A stretch of 64,000 nucleotides of DNA from G963708235 sp963708235. Its GTDB lineage: Bacteria > Actinomycetota > Acidimicrobiia > Spongiisociales > UBA5794. The stretch is from assembly GCA_963708235.1 (NCBI GenBank), contig OY970200.1, forward strand, positions 2,480,001 through 2,544,000, given 5' to 3'. Each line of letters opens with the position of its first letter. Position 1 is the stretch's first letter. The notes beneath the pieces are model-generated. The model was not told where the DNA came from and did not search any database. It was given only the letters and a program-made list of their open reading frames with translations. A program made the position numbers and the translations under genes. This document shows, one piece after another, positions 36,411 to 45,439 of the stretch.

Positions 36411-37511
36411 TTAGTCCATGACGGCTAGGGACCAGCACCACCCGGCGAGCTCGCGGGCGATGGCGGTGTTCGCCACCGTGTGTTTTTTGCGTTTGGCGGT
36501 GAGGACGGTCCATCGGTGGTGGAGGCGCCGGTTCCCGGCGTCGCCTCGTGCCACCGCGGTTGGCGGTGCTGCTGCCCATCTCTCTTGGAGGGCCTTGCCG
36601 GCTGCGTAGCGGGGTTTGTGATGCCAGGCAGCTTCTATCAGTAACCGCCTGGCGTGCGTGTTCCCGGTCTTTGTGATCGATCCCAGCGCCCGGGACTCGC
36701 CAGAGGAACGCTCGGACGGGACCAGTCCGAGATACGACGCGATCGTGCGGCCAGTGAACCGGTGCCAGTCGCCGATCTCGACCGCCAGAGCGAACCCGGT
36801 CAACGTCGAGATGCCCCGTAGGCAACACAACCGGTTCGTGACCGCAGCGAATTCTGAGTCGTGGGCCATAGCGGTGATGGTCTTATCGAGGCGGTTACGG
36901 CGGGCAAGGATGTGGCTCACCGCGTCGTAGCCAGCATCGAACGCGGCCAGTGTCCCTGGTCTGGCCCCGTCGAGATCACTCCTTCGGAGTTGACGCAGCC
37001 ACCGATCATGGACCCCGGTCCAGGCGTCACCGTTGTAAACGAACCCGTGACGTAACAACAACTTCGACAACCGATGCCTTGCCGCCATCAACTCGACCCG
37101 GGCATCGTCGCGGGCCCGGACCAGATCCCGGGCCGCTTCCTCAGCCTCGGTCGGGACCCGCACCGCGACCAGATCACCTAGACGCACCAGGCGCGCGATC
37201 AACAACGCGTCACGCTTGTCAGTCTTGACCCGGTCACCGACCGGACGGAGGATCTTCGATGGCGCCGCCACCGTGCACGCCACCCCCACCGCCCCTAGCC
37301 GGCGCGCTAACCCGAACCCGGTCGGACCCGCCTCGTAACCAACCGCCACCGACTCCCACCGATCACGCACCCCCACGACCCAGGCCACGACCTCATCGCA
37401 ACGTCCCGATAGCCGCGCCTCGAGCACTTCACCCGTCACCGTGTCAATAGCCGCCGCCCGCACACTCCGCGCGTGCACATCCAAACCAATCGCCGTACGC
37501 TCAGTGAACAC
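36411..37511 (-). CDS. IS110-family transposase
   Basis: 366-aa transposase of the DEDD type. The N-terminal RuvC-like part begins FTERTAIGLDVHARSVRAAA with its first acidic residue. VGYEAGPTGFGLARRL and KTDKRDALLIARL follow, and the C-terminal Transposase_20 domain contains LRGISTLTGFALAVEIGD with the conserved Ser/Gly region. GTG 37511 is chosen because homologous reading starts there; the frame opens further to 37619. IS110 elements lack inverted repeats, so the ends cannot be set. It is intact. It lies in the leftward orientation beside the IS3 copy. Confidence 0.92.
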   Translation of the reverse strand: MFTERTAIGLDVHARSVRAAAIDTVTGEVLEARLSGRCDEVVAWVVGVRDRWESVAVGYEAGPTGFGLARRLGAVGVACTVAAPSKILRPVGDRVKTDKRDALLIARLVRLGDLVAVRVPTEAEEAARDLVRARDDARVELMAARHRLSKLLLRHGFVYNGDAWTGVHDRWLRQLRRSDLDGARPGTLAAFDAGYDAVSHILARRNRLDKTITAMAHDSEFAAVTNRLCCLRGISTLTGFALAVEIGDWHRFTGRTIASYLGLVPSERSSGESRALGSITKTGNTHARRLLIEAAWHHKPRYAAGKALQERWAAAPPTAVARGDAGNRRLHHRWTVLTAKRKKHTVANTAIARELAGWCWSLAVMD

Positions 37512-37623
37512 CAGGGCCTCCAATGCATGTCGGCACCCCCAGGCCCATCCCGGGGATGATCCACGAATTTGCATCGCGAGGCCCTGGACTACAAGACCCC
37601 AAAACCCCGCCACACCCATAGCG

Positions 37624-37852
37624 TCTGCGTCCGCAAGCGTCCGCAGCCTCCCCTCCTCCCGAGGAGGGGAGGTCCGGAAAAGAGGGTTGTCGTCTGGGGG
37701 CCTCGCGAAGCGACGGCGTCTCCCTTCTTGGCCCTCCCCGCCTTCCCCGCCCCGCCGGGGTGGCGCTGGCGGACGCTTGCGGACGCAGACCGGAAAGGCG
37801 GGGCGCCTCCGAGGTCTTGGAAGGAGGCGGGGCGGGGCGGGGCACGAGACTG
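37624..37852. repeat. Noncoding repeat S copy 2 with a 21-bp perfect inverted repeat
   Basis: The 21 bases at 37624-37644 (TCTGCGTCCGCAAGCGTCCG plus C) are the exact reverse complement of 37769-37789, 124 bp apart. The right part (37719-37852) matches the repeat at 34543-34709. Terminal inverted repeats on a short noncoding unit resemble a MITE-like element. The rest of the 37,540-37,935 interval holds no gene I can support. Confidence 0.75.
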
Positions 37853-37935
37853 TTGCGCATGCGGCCGAACTGGGGCGTGGGGACCGCTGGTCGTCCAGCC
37901 CTCCTTGGCGCCGATCAAGCTGGGGATCTCCGCCG

Positions 37936-38943
37936 TCAACCGGCGGCGACCATCACCACCATCAAACCGGAGGGACCGCTGTAGACCGCCACACCGAGTC
38001 GTGTCACCTCTCGGGTGAGCAATGTGGCGTGGCTCCGTTCGTCGCGGACCCATGCCTGGACGACCGCATCGGGGGATGCCCCCAGCCCGATCAGTTCGGC
38101 GACGACGACGTGGGGGATCTCGTCACGGTCGAGCCGATCGCTCGGGCCGTCGCCTGCCGCATTCACATGGGCGATGCGACCGGTCTCATACATGTCGAGT
38201 GCGTGCTGGCGCGCAATCCGGTCGAGGCGGGTTCCTTCCGCCAGCGGCGGCAGGTCTCCGGTCACCCGCTCACGGTTGATCATTCCCCGCAGCGCCACCG
38301 TCTGACGGGGGTTGAACACCAGGTCGGCGCCGTCGGCCGGCGGAATCATGACCACCTCGTCACCGGGATCACCGATGCGGGGCGCCCCGACGATCTCGTC
38401 GATCCTGAGGACCACCCCAAGGACCCCGTCTCCGCTGGCGATGTCCATGGTGCGCTGAGCGGCCCCGGCGGGATCGGTGAGCGTCGCCACCATTCGGGAC
38501 TCGGAGAGCGGATCGGCGACGGCGGAGGGCAGCGGCAGCACCGTCAGCACACTGAAAAGGAGGGTGGCGACGATCAGCCAGGCGCCTGCACCGAGTGCGG
38601 CACCTGCGATGCGATTGATGGTCGGCATCCCCGGCAATACGGTGAGGGTGCGCCCGCCGATCCGGCCCAGGACGGAACCGGCGATCGACACGCCGGCAAA
38701 CAGAATCGAGCCGGCGATGAGTCGCGACACCTCCGGGGAGGTGCCGGCAACGGCGCGCACCACCTGCCCCAGCGGGGTCGACAGACGGAAAGCAAGGATG
38801 GTTCCCACCACGAGCGCCGCCAACCCGAGGGCCTCGCGGAGAAAGCCACGCATCCACCCCCGCACCACCAGGGCAACGAGGATTCCGACGACGACCACAT
38901 CGATCAGGTTCAAACCGGCACCGTCAACGCTGGTCGCCCTCAC
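37936..38943 (-). CDS. CvpA-family membrane protein fused to a CAP (SCP/PR1) domain
   Basis: 335 aa from GTG 38943 (which overlaps the end of the upstream gene), or from TTG 38913. The first 165 residues carry four hydrophobic helices with the CvpA signature (LIDVVVVGILVALVVRGWMR at the start). The C-terminal 140 residues form a CAP domain: LRGMINRERVTGDLPPLAEG, then HALDMYETGRIAHVNA and VVAELIGLGASPDAVVQAW, with conserved His and Glu. The CAP part would lie outside the membrane. Fusions of this kind are known in actinobacteria but the role is not. Leftward, coupled to the AI-2E-type gene. Confidence 0.88.
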   Translation of the reverse strand: MRATSVDGAGLNLIDVVVVGILVALVVRGWMRGFLREALGLAALVVGTILAFRLSTPLGQVVRAVAGTSPEVSRLIAGSILFAGVSIAGSVLGRIGGRTLTVLPGMPTINRIAGAALGAGAWLIVATLLFSVLTVLPLPSAVADPLSESRMVATLTDPAGAAQRTMDIASGDGVLGVVLRIDEIVGAPRIGDPGDEVVMIPPADGADLVFNPRQTVALRGMINRERVTGDLPPLAEGTRLDRIARQHALDMYETGRIAHVNAAGDGPSDRLDRDEIPHVVVAELIGLGASPDAVVQAWVRDERSHATLLTREVTRLGVAVYSGPSGLMVVMVAAG

Positions 38944-40340
38944 CCGGACCGGGAGACGCGTCCTCGTCGGGCGGATTCGGCTCATCAGGCGCGACCGGCG
39001 CATCGGACGGAATCTGGGGATCGGGTCGGGTGGGCGGCCCGGGTTCCGTCGTGGCTTCTGATCGGCTGGGGATCTCGGATCCCGCCCCAACCTGGCCGGC
39101 GGAACGACTAGCCCTGGGACCGGGCGATATCCAGTTCCTCGTGCGCCACCGTGAGGTGGGTTCGGTTCCCTCATCAAGGTTCGAGCCCGTCTCGGTGCCC
39201 GTGACGGAGTCGGCCCACCGGCCCCGCCACAACGTCTCGGATGGCCGGGGCGGCGGGGGCAGCAGGGCCGCCTCGGTGGCCTCGGCCCACGACTGTCCGA
39301 GCACCCGCGTCCGCCACAGATGGCCGGCGACGATCTTGACCGCGGCGGCGGCCGGAACGGCCAGCAGCACCCCCCACAGCCCACCGACGGCGCCCCCGAA
39401 GATCAGCACCAGGATGACGACCGCTGGATGGAGTCGCACCGTGGCGCGCAACACGGTTGGACTGACGAAGTTGTTGTCGATCTGCTGGACCGCCACCGCG
39501 ACCACCCCGGCCCACAGCGCCGTCGTCACCGATCCGGTGACAAACCCGACGGATACGCCGAGGACGCCGCCGACCCATGGTCCGACGAAGGGGATGATGT
39601 TGAGGAACCCGGCGATCATCCCGATGATCAGCCAGAACTCGAGGTCGATGAGCCAGAACCCGAAACTCATCAGCAGCCCGACGATCATCGCCACCAGCAC
39701 CTGCCCCCTGAGGAACCCGCCGACGGCGGTTCCGAGCTGGCTTGCGACGTACCGGACCTCCTCGCGATGGCGGTCCGGGATGGCTCTCCACGGACTCCTC
39801 GCGGATCCGGGGCAGATCGAGCAGCAGGTAGAAGGCGATGACCGGGGCGACGAAGAACACCAGGATGGCCTCGAGCAGCCCGGATGTCACGGCGCCGACC
39901 CGGTCCCACGCCGCCGACAGGAACTGATCCTGATTGTCCGGGTTGTTGAAGAACGCCTCGACGTCGTCGTACGACCACAGCACGACGGTGAACCCGGCCG
40001 ATTCGGCAAGCTGCTCGATCTGGCTCGCCGAATCCTCGTAGAGCGTGGGGAAGTCGGTGGTCAGCGCCGACGCCTGCTCGGTCACGCTGGGCACCACGAG
40101 AAAGCCGAGAAGCACGATCCCGCCGAGCAACGCCACGAAGGCGAGAAACGTACCGAGAAAGCGGGGGACGCCATGGTTCCGTAGGCGCGTGACCAACGGG
40201 TTGAGGAGATAGATGATGACGGTGGCGAGCACGATCGGCGCCAGCAGGACCCGCATCCGCCCGAGCACCAGCGTGCCCACCCAGAGCACGGCGAGAATGC
40301 CGACCACGCTCCATGCCACGATCCCGGCACGGGTCACCAC
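38924..40340 (-). CDS. AI-2E (PerM/YdiK-type) transporter, frameshifted near 39782
   Basis: Membrane permease of the AI-2E family. Translation from 40340 gives IVAWSVVGILAVLWVGTLVL, further helices and the characteristic LLLDLPRIREESVES. The frame is lost there and the protein resumes in the +1 frame as IPDRHREEVRYVASQLGTAV, followed by the C-terminal helices with NIIPFVGPWVGG and VQQIDNNFVSPTV. A C-terminal proline/acid-rich tail of about 90 residues ends at 38924. A single extra C in GAGAGCC at 39779-39785 accounts for the break. Length is 472 codons plus one base. Otherwise the chain has the expected eight-helix plan. Confidence 0.82.
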
Positions 40341-40561
40341 ATCGCTCAGTTGAGGGGCAGTTCCGCGGTTCGGTCATGAGATGTCGCTTCGGTAAGCGTC
40401 CCCAAATCCGCACGACCGATCAGGCCGGCCCGACGCACCAGGATGGAGCCGTGCTGGTGAGGACCAGAGTCTCCACCGCACCGCAGCGGCGGGAGCTTGC
40501 GGATCGGTCACGCCAGTGCTGCGACCACTAACGTTCGCCGCCAACATCAGTGGCCACGGCA

Positions 40562-40819
40562 CTAGCCCTGCACCCGCTCGGCGATCCGATCGAGACGCTC
40601 GCTGCGCATCCGGCGCAGCCGTCGCACCGTAAGGGGGGCATAGGCCTCGGCGACGGGGTCGTCGATCAACCGCCGAATGATCTGGTAGTAGCGCGTGGCG
40701 CTCAGATCGAGGTAGTCGCGCACCGCCCGATCCTTGGGGCCGGGGTAGTGCCACCACGAACCCTCGAAATCCAGCACCTGTCGATCTCGCTCCGATAGTG
40801 AATGCGCAGAATTCGCCAT
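40562..40819 (-). CDS. DUF3263-family small protein
   Basis: 85 aa from ATG 40819. LSERDRQVLDFEGSWWHYPG at the N-terminus and VRDYLDLSATRYYQIIRRLI in the middle are the signature of DUF3263, small actinobacterial proteins that look like a winged-HTH or sigma-4-like fold. Function is not established. The 220 bp between it and the AI-2E-type gene hold nothing I can support. Upstream (41056 to 40903 on this strand) is a set of strong hairpins that could be its leader. Confidence 0.85.
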   Translation of the reverse strand: MANSAHSLSERDRQVLDFEGSWWHYPGPKDRAVRDYLDLSATRYYQIIRRLIDDPVAEAYAPLTVRRLRRMRSERLDRIAERVQG

Positions 40820-40902
40820 GGGTGCAGAGTATCGGGCCGGTGTGACACGATTGCGGATTTGCGTTGGACGAAGCAGGCGGTGCCCGACCACCCGCCCTCG
40901 AA

Positions 40903-41055
40903 GGTGGCAGGGACGACCCGAGCAGACCGGTCGTCCCTGCCACCACGCTGTCCGCCCGGGGGGTACGGACACCGAAGGCCGGCTCGCTCTCGACCGTTGC
41001 ACGAAAGTGCCGAGAACCGGTTGAGGGAGCGGGGAAGGATCGCATCCTCAACCGG
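40903..41055. ncRNA. Candidate structured RNA or leader: three hairpins in a divergent gap
   Basis: A 16-bp perfect stem (GGTGGCAGGGACGACC 40903-40918 with 40929-40944), a 6-bp TGTCCG/CGGACA stem directly after it, and a 10-bp perfect stem (CCGGTTGAGG 41017-41026 with 41046-41055) line up in 153 bp. The gap lies between the DUF3263 gene and the zinc permease. Strand, promoter and function are unknown. Confidence 0.5.
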
Positions 41056-41114
41056 CGAGCCGGGTGCCAGGAAGGGAGAGTTGTTCATCCCGGCACGGCG
41101 TCACTATAGATAGA

Positions 41115-41131
41115 TTGATACTCATTCGCAA
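41115..41131 (+). promoter_or_regulatory. Zur-box-like site upstream of the permease/TIGR03943 pair
   Basis: TTGATACTCATTCGCAA shares TTGA-N4-CATT-N2-CA with 45350-45366 near znuA/zur. It resembles the AT-rich palindromic boxes of Fur-family Zur regulators. It is 150 bp ahead of the permease start, within an otherwise GC-rich region. Binding is inferred. Confidence 0.45.
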
Positions 41132-41280
41132 TTCATGTATCGTGGAGAGCAGAACGAGACTCGACAGTGGGAGGAAACAACCACACCTGCTCGCCCGTGG
41201 GTTCCGAAACGGTCTCACGGTGTGGTCGAACGCGAAAACCCACCTTGAACGGAACCGCCAACCGTCTATGATCCCGCCCA

Positions 41281-42267
41281 GTGACCACGACGAAGAGCCC
41301 GCCAACAGACATCCACGTCCACCGGTCGGGCTGGGGCCCGTGGATGCTGGTCGTTCCGCTCCTGTTCGCCCTCGTGCTGCGCAACCGGGTGGCACTCTTC
41401 GAGGACGAAACACTGCGCCTGTGGTCGACTTTGTTCGTCTCGATCTGTGTGCAGGCGCTCCCCTTCCTCGTCCTCGGGGTCACCGTGAGCGGCGCCATCG
41501 TCGCCTTCGTCTCCCCGGATCTCGTGCGCCGCCTTCTGCCCACCCGGCCCGCCCTGGCGGTACCGGTCGCCGGGCTCGCCGGGATGGCGCTGCCCGGATG
41601 CGAGTGCGGTTCGGTCCCGATCGCCGGTCGGCTCATCTCGGGGGGCAGCCCTCCGGCCGCGGCCCTCACCTTTCTCCTGGCAGCACCAGCCATCAACCCG
41701 GTGGTCCTCATCGCCACCGCCGTCGCCTTCCCCGGTCAGCCACAGATCGTCGCCGCCCGATTCACCGCATCGCTGCTGACCGCGCTGATCATGGGATGGC
41801 TGTGGACCCGCACCAAGCGGCTCCGCTTCCTCGGCGAGATCAAGGTTCACGACCACGGCCGCACCAGTCGCTTCACCGTGTTCACCGATGCCGCCAGTCG
41901 GGACCTTGTCCATGCCGGTGGCTATCTCGTGGTGGGCGCCTTCGCCGCCGCCACCCTCCAGGTGATCATCCCCCGCCAGATCCTCGACACCGTGGTCAGC
42001 AACGAGTGGCTCTCGGTTCTGGTGATGGCGGGTCTGGCAGTGTTGCTGTCGATCTGTTCGGAAGCAGATGCGTTCGTCGTCGCCGGTCTCCCCCAGTTCT
42101 CGCTCACGTCGAGGCTGGTGTTCATGGTGGTGGGTCCGGTCGTCGATCTGAAGCTCATCGCCCTGCAGGCAGGAATCCTCGGGAAGCGGTTCAGCCTGCA
42201 CTTCGCCCCCATGTCGCTCGTCGTCGCCATCGCCTGTGCCGTTGTCTTTGGAAGGGTGTTCCTGTGA
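41281..42267 (+). CDS. Permease of the UPF0718 (DUF318/YraQ-YcgR) type
   Basis: Polytopic membrane protein of 328 aa, about eight helices. The family motif is GMALPGCECGSVPIAGRL (about residues 100-117), with the cysteine pair, followed by AAPAINPVVLIATAVAF. A second motif block LLSICSEADAFVVAGLP lies near residue 260. Bacillus YcgR, a homologue, is Zur-regulated with YcgQ. Here the following gene, overlapping by 4 nt, is the YcgQ/TIGR03943 counterpart, so a zinc-linked role is likely. Start GTG at 41281. The transported species is unknown. Confidence 0.88.
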   Translation: MTTTKSPPTDIHVHRSGWGPWMLVVPLLFALVLRNRVALFEDETLRLWSTLFVSICVQALPFLVLGVTVSGAIVAFVSPDLVRRLLPTRPALAVPVAGLAGMALPGCECGSVPIAGRLISGGSPPAAALTFLLAAPAINPVVLIATAVAFPGQPQIVAARFTASLLTALIMGWLWTRTKRLRFLGEIKVHDHGRTSRFTVFTDAASRDLVHAGGYLVVGAFAAATLQVIIPRQILDTVVSNEWLSVLVMAGLAVLLSICSEADAFVVAGLPQFSLTSRLVFMVVGPVVDLKLIALQAGILGKRFSLHFAPMSLVVAIACAVVFGRVFL

Positions 42268-43118
42268 ATCACATCGGACGAGCCGCCATCCTCCTGGTCC
42301 TGGGGGTCATGACCCTCAGACTGATCGCCACCGGCGGCTTCGGTTGGTTCGTGGCTCAGCACATGCGCCTCCCGCTGATCGGCGCCGGCATCGTGCTCCT
42401 GCTGCTCGGTGTCGCCGAGTACTACGTCTCCACCCGCAAGTCGTCAACGCCCGCCGAGCCTGCCGCCGAGGCGGTGACCCCGGGCGCCGCCCTCGACATC
42501 GACACCGATGCCGGGGAGTCCTTGTGGGCCGGTCCGGTCACCACGGCGATCGTCGCCGACATCGACCACCACGGCACCGGTGACGACCATGACAAGGAAC
42601 ATGCCACCGCCGGCCCCAAGGTCGGCTGGCTCCTGGTGCTGCCACTGGCGGTGCTCATCGCCGTCGCCCCGACGGCGCTCGGCGCCGCCGCCGCCGGCCG
42701 CGTCGACGCTGTGATCCCCACCGACAGCGGGACCTCGTTCCAGCCGCTCCCGGTCCAGGACGTTCCGGTCACCATGGGGGTCATGGAGTTCCTCAACAGG
42801 GCGGTGTGGGACGACCAGCGGTCGCTCGAGGGCGTCTCCGTCGAGCTCACCGGGATCGTGGTCAACGACCCGGAGATCCCCGACGGGTTCAAGCTCACCA
42901 AGTTCCTCGTCGGGTGTTGCGCCGCCGACGGGCTCCCGGTCCAGGTGGTGGTGCGCGGGCTGAGTCAGCCCATGGAGAACGACACCTGGGTGGAGGTCGC
43001 CGGCCAGTGGATCGTCCCCGAGGTCGATGCCGCAGAATCAGGCGACACGCCGGAGCTGATGATCGAGTCCATCTCGGTGCTCCCCAACGCTCCATCCAAC
43101 CCGTACGAGTCCTGGTAG
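42264..43118 (+). CDS. TIGR03943 family protein (YcgQ-type)
   Basis: 284 aa from GTG 42264, overlapping the permease stop (GTGA). Two N-terminal helices (AAILLVLGVMTLRLIATGG and LIGAGIVLLLLGVAEYY) and a third near residue 125 (WLLVLPLAVLIAVAPTALGA) surround a linker containing a His/Asp-rich patch (DIDHHGTGDDHDKEH), which could bind zinc. The C-terminal OB-like domain reads VSVELTGIVVNDPE and FLVGCCAADGLPVQV. Partner of the permease in what is, by homology, a Zur-controlled pair. Exact role unknown. Confidence 0.85.
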   Translation: MNHIGRAAILLVLGVMTLRLIATGGFGWFVAQHMRLPLIGAGIVLLLLGVAEYYVSTRKSSTPAEPAAEAVTPGAALDIDTDAGESLWAGPVTTAIVADIDHHGTGDDHDKEHATAGPKVGWLLVLPLAVLIAVAPTALGAAAAGRVDAVIPTDSGTSFQPLPVQDVPVTMGVMEFLNRAVWDDQRSLEGVSVELTGIVVNDPEIPDGFKLTKFLVGCCAADGLPVQVVVRGLSQPMENDTWVEVAGQWIVPEVDAAESGDTPELMIESISVLPNAPSNPYESW

Positions 43119-43229
43119 CCGCTGCGCCAGGTTGGCGGCCCATCGGGTTGCGGTAGCGGCCGGTAGCGATGATCGCCGCCGCGACGCCGGCTGATCCTCA
43201 CCGGACCGCGACCCGGGATCGTGGACCGG

Positions 43230-44066
43230 TCACCCGGTCCGCAAGATCTCCGATCGGGAGAGCACGGCACGCCCGGTCATCACCACAAAGAAGATCGCCA
43301 CGGCCAGCGCAGCCATGGTTGCGCTGGCGGCGGTCTCGGCGTGCCACGATATGAGCAGCCCGCCCAACACCGAGAACACACCGAACACGACGGCCAGTGC
43401 CATCATCACCGGGACCCGTCGGGCCAGGAGCGCGGCGGTGGCGGGTGGGGCGACCAGCAGGCCGAAGACGAGCAACGTCCCCACGGTCTGGAACGAAGCC
43501 ACCACTGCCATGGTGACCAGCGCCAGCAGCGCGATGTGGGCGACCCGCGGGTGCAGCCCGAGCGCCTCGGCCTTCTGCTCGTTGAACGACAGGGCAAGGA
43601 AGGGTCGGTACAGCACCGCGGTGGCGATGATGGCGATCAACCCGGCGGCGGCTAGGAACCAGATGTCGCCGGTGGTCGCCCCCAGTGCCTCTCCGAAGAG
43701 GATGTCGGTCACACTGCCCCGATAGGTGGCGCTGCGCGAGATGATCACCACGCCCGCTGCCAGCATCCCGACGAACAGCAGGCCGATTCCCACGTCCTCG
43801 CCGAGCTGGGAGTAGCGGTGGACGAGGTTGATCCCGATGATCATCACGATCGCCGACAGCACGGCGCCGATCGTCAGGTCGAAGCCGAGCAGGACTCCCA
43901 GCGCAATTCCGGGAAGAACGCCGTGGGCGAGGGCGTCGCCCATGAAGCTCAGCCCGCGGATCACCACCCAGGTCCCAACCAGCGCTGTGACCAGTGCCGC
44001 CAGACTTCCGGCGATCAGCGCACGCACCATGAACGATTCTGCGAAGGGAATCAGTAGCCAGTCCAC
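43230..44066 (-). CDS. znuB: Zinc/manganese ABC transporter permease
   Basis: 278-aa membrane subunit of a metal importer (ABC-3 family). About eight helices; LVGTWVVIRGLSFMGDALAH near residue 30 and GVLPGIALGVLLG are the usual ZnuB/TroC landmarks. FGEALGATTGDIWFLAA lies in the middle, and VGTLLVFGLLVAPPATAALL marks the substrate-region helix. It is downstream of znuA on the same strand, 53 bp away. Zinc rather than manganese is inferred from the neighbouring Fur-family gene and the His-rich loop of ZnuA. Confidence 0.92.
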   Translation of the reverse strand: MDWLLIPFAESFMVRALIAGSLAALVTALVGTWVVIRGLSFMGDALAHGVLPGIALGVLLGFDLTIGAVLSAIVMIIGINLVHRYSQLGEDVGIGLLFVGMLAAGVVIISRSATYRGSVTDILFGEALGATTGDIWFLAAAGLIAIIATAVLYRPFLALSFNEQKAEALGLHPRVAHIALLALVTMAVVASFQTVGTLLVFGLLVAPPATAALLARRVPVMMALAVVFGVFSVLGGLLISWHAETAASATMAALAVAIFFVVMTGRAVLSRSEILRTG

Positions 44067-44119
44067 CGCAGAAGTCTCCTTGGCTCGTGCCCCGCGGCCG
44101 GTCGGTCAGATGGCTCGCT

Positions 44120-45283
44120 TCACGCCAGCGCCTCGGCGACGATAGCGGCGTTGGTCGCAATCATCCCGAGGTAGCTGTCACCCGACGTCCCCGGCTCGGT
44201 CAGCGAGTCCGAGATCAGCTCGTAGACACCCACCTGCTCTCCCAACTCGGAAGCGAGGACATCGGCGAGCCGGCTCGCATCGGTGTTCTCGACGAAGATG
44301 GCGCCGACACCCTCCTCGCGGATCTCGGCGATCAGACCGGCCAGATCGGCGGCGCTCGGCTCGGCGAGCGTACCGCCACCCGGAATCACCGTGCCGATGA
44401 TGTCGAAGTCGTAGCGATAGGCGAAGTAGCCGAACGCCTCGTGGTTGGTGACCATCTTCCGGTTCTCGGGCGGAACCGCCGACAGCAGTTCCTCGTTGGC
44501 GAGGTGGACCTCGAGGATCTGCGCCGCATAGGCATCGGCGGCCTCCTGCCAGTCGCCCTCCGATCGTGTCTCGTCGATCTCGGCGAGGGCGGCGGCGATG
44601 AGCCCCACGGCGTCAGCCATACGGATCGGATCCTGCCAGAAATGAGGGTCTTCGTCGCCGTGGTCGTGACCTTGGTCATCCTCGGCATGGTCGTCGTCGC
44701 CGTCTTCGGCGTGATCAACGTCAACGTGATCGTCATCTCCCTCTTCGGCGTGATCATCTTCAGCGTGATCGTCTTCGCCCTCTTCGGCGTGATCATCGTC
44801 GGCGTGATCGTCTTCGCCCTCTTCGGCATGATCATCGTCAGCGTGATCGTCATCATGGCCATCGATGAACGGGATCGGGTCGACAAGTTCGGCGACTTCG
44901 ATCACCGGGGTGCCATCGTCCTCTGCGGCCTCGATCATGCTGACCAGGCCACCCTCCAGACCAAGACCGTTGGCCACCACCAGATCGGCCTCGCGCAGCT
45001 GTGCCGCCTGAGCGGCCGATGGCTGGAAATCATGGGGATCGATCCCCGGGCCGATGATGACCTCCACCTCGACGGCATCACCCGCCATCTCCGAGACGAC
45101 ATCGCCGAGGATGCTGGTGGTGGCGACGACGCGGAGCACGCCACCCTCATCGACGTCCGCTGGTGCGGACGTCACATTCGAGGAACCGTCGGTGGTGGAC
45201 GACTCGTCGGCGCCGCCGTCGGTCCCCCCACATCCGGCAGCAACAAGTGCCACCAGGGCCGTCACGATTGCGAGCCGCCGCAT
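44120..45283 (-). CDS. znuA: Zinc-binding ABC transporter lipoprotein with a His/Asp-rich loop
   Basis: Metal-capturing lipoprotein of 387 aa. The lipobox is VAAGC (about residue 18). The cluster-9 fold follows: LRVVATTSILGDVVSEM, the first ligand in GIDPHDFQPS, then a His/Asp/Glu-rich loop (about residues 140-215) of repeated HADDDHAEEGED-like units. The second ligand region is KMVTNHEAFGYFAYRYDF and the acidic ligand lies in IFVENTDAS. The loop is much longer than in most homologues and is typical of zinc rather than manganese binding proteins. It is transcribed from the divergent Zur-box region. Confidence 0.94.
   Translation of the reverse strand: MRRLAIVTALVALVAAGCGGTDGGADESSTTDGSSNVTSAPADVDEGGVLRVVATTSILGDVVSEMAGDAVEVEVIIGPGIDPHDFQPSAAQAAQLREADLVVANGLGLEGGLVSMIEAAEDDGTPVIEVAELVDPIPFIDGHDDDHADDDHAEEGEDDHADDDHAEEGEDDHAEDDHAEEGDDDHVDVDHAEDGDDDHAEDDQGHDHGDEDPHFWQDPIRMADAVGLIAAALAEIDETRSEGDWQEAADAYAAQILEVHLANEELLSAVPPENRKMVTNHEAFGYFAYRYDFDIIGTVIPGGGTLAEPSAADLAGLIAEIREEGVGAIFVENTDASRLADVLASELGEQVGVYELISDSLTEPGTSGDSYLGMIATNAAIVAEALA
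44650..44865 (-). repeat. Tandem repeat encoding the znuA His/Asp-rich loop
   Basis: Units of about 36 bp (GATGATCATGCCGAAGAGGG-like) repeat five to six times with substitutions. The repeat stays in frame and encodes 12-residue units rich in His, Asp and Glu, so unit number can change without breaking the gene. Confidence 0.8.
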
Positions 45284-45322
45284 GTCAAGCCTCCCCTACC
45301 TGGAACCGTTCCCAAAAGTTGA

Positions 45323-45366
45323 CAATAATGAGAACGGGAACTAGCATTATTGAGATACATTACCAC
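45323..45366. promoter_or_regulatory. Zur-type operator between znuA and zur
   Basis: CAATAATG (45323-45330) and CATTATTG (45345-45352) form a perfect 8-bp inverted repeat, and TTGAGATACATTACCAC follows at 45350-45366. The region is strikingly AT-rich against its neighbours. Divergent znuA and zur-znuC would both be controlled from here, as is common for zinc uptake genes. Confidence 0.65.
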
Positions 45367-45439
45367 TATCGAAAGCCGGCCGACAAGACCAGCCCCGCGG
45401 GAGGCCGGTCAGGGAAGCCGATCGGAAGGATGGGTGCCG

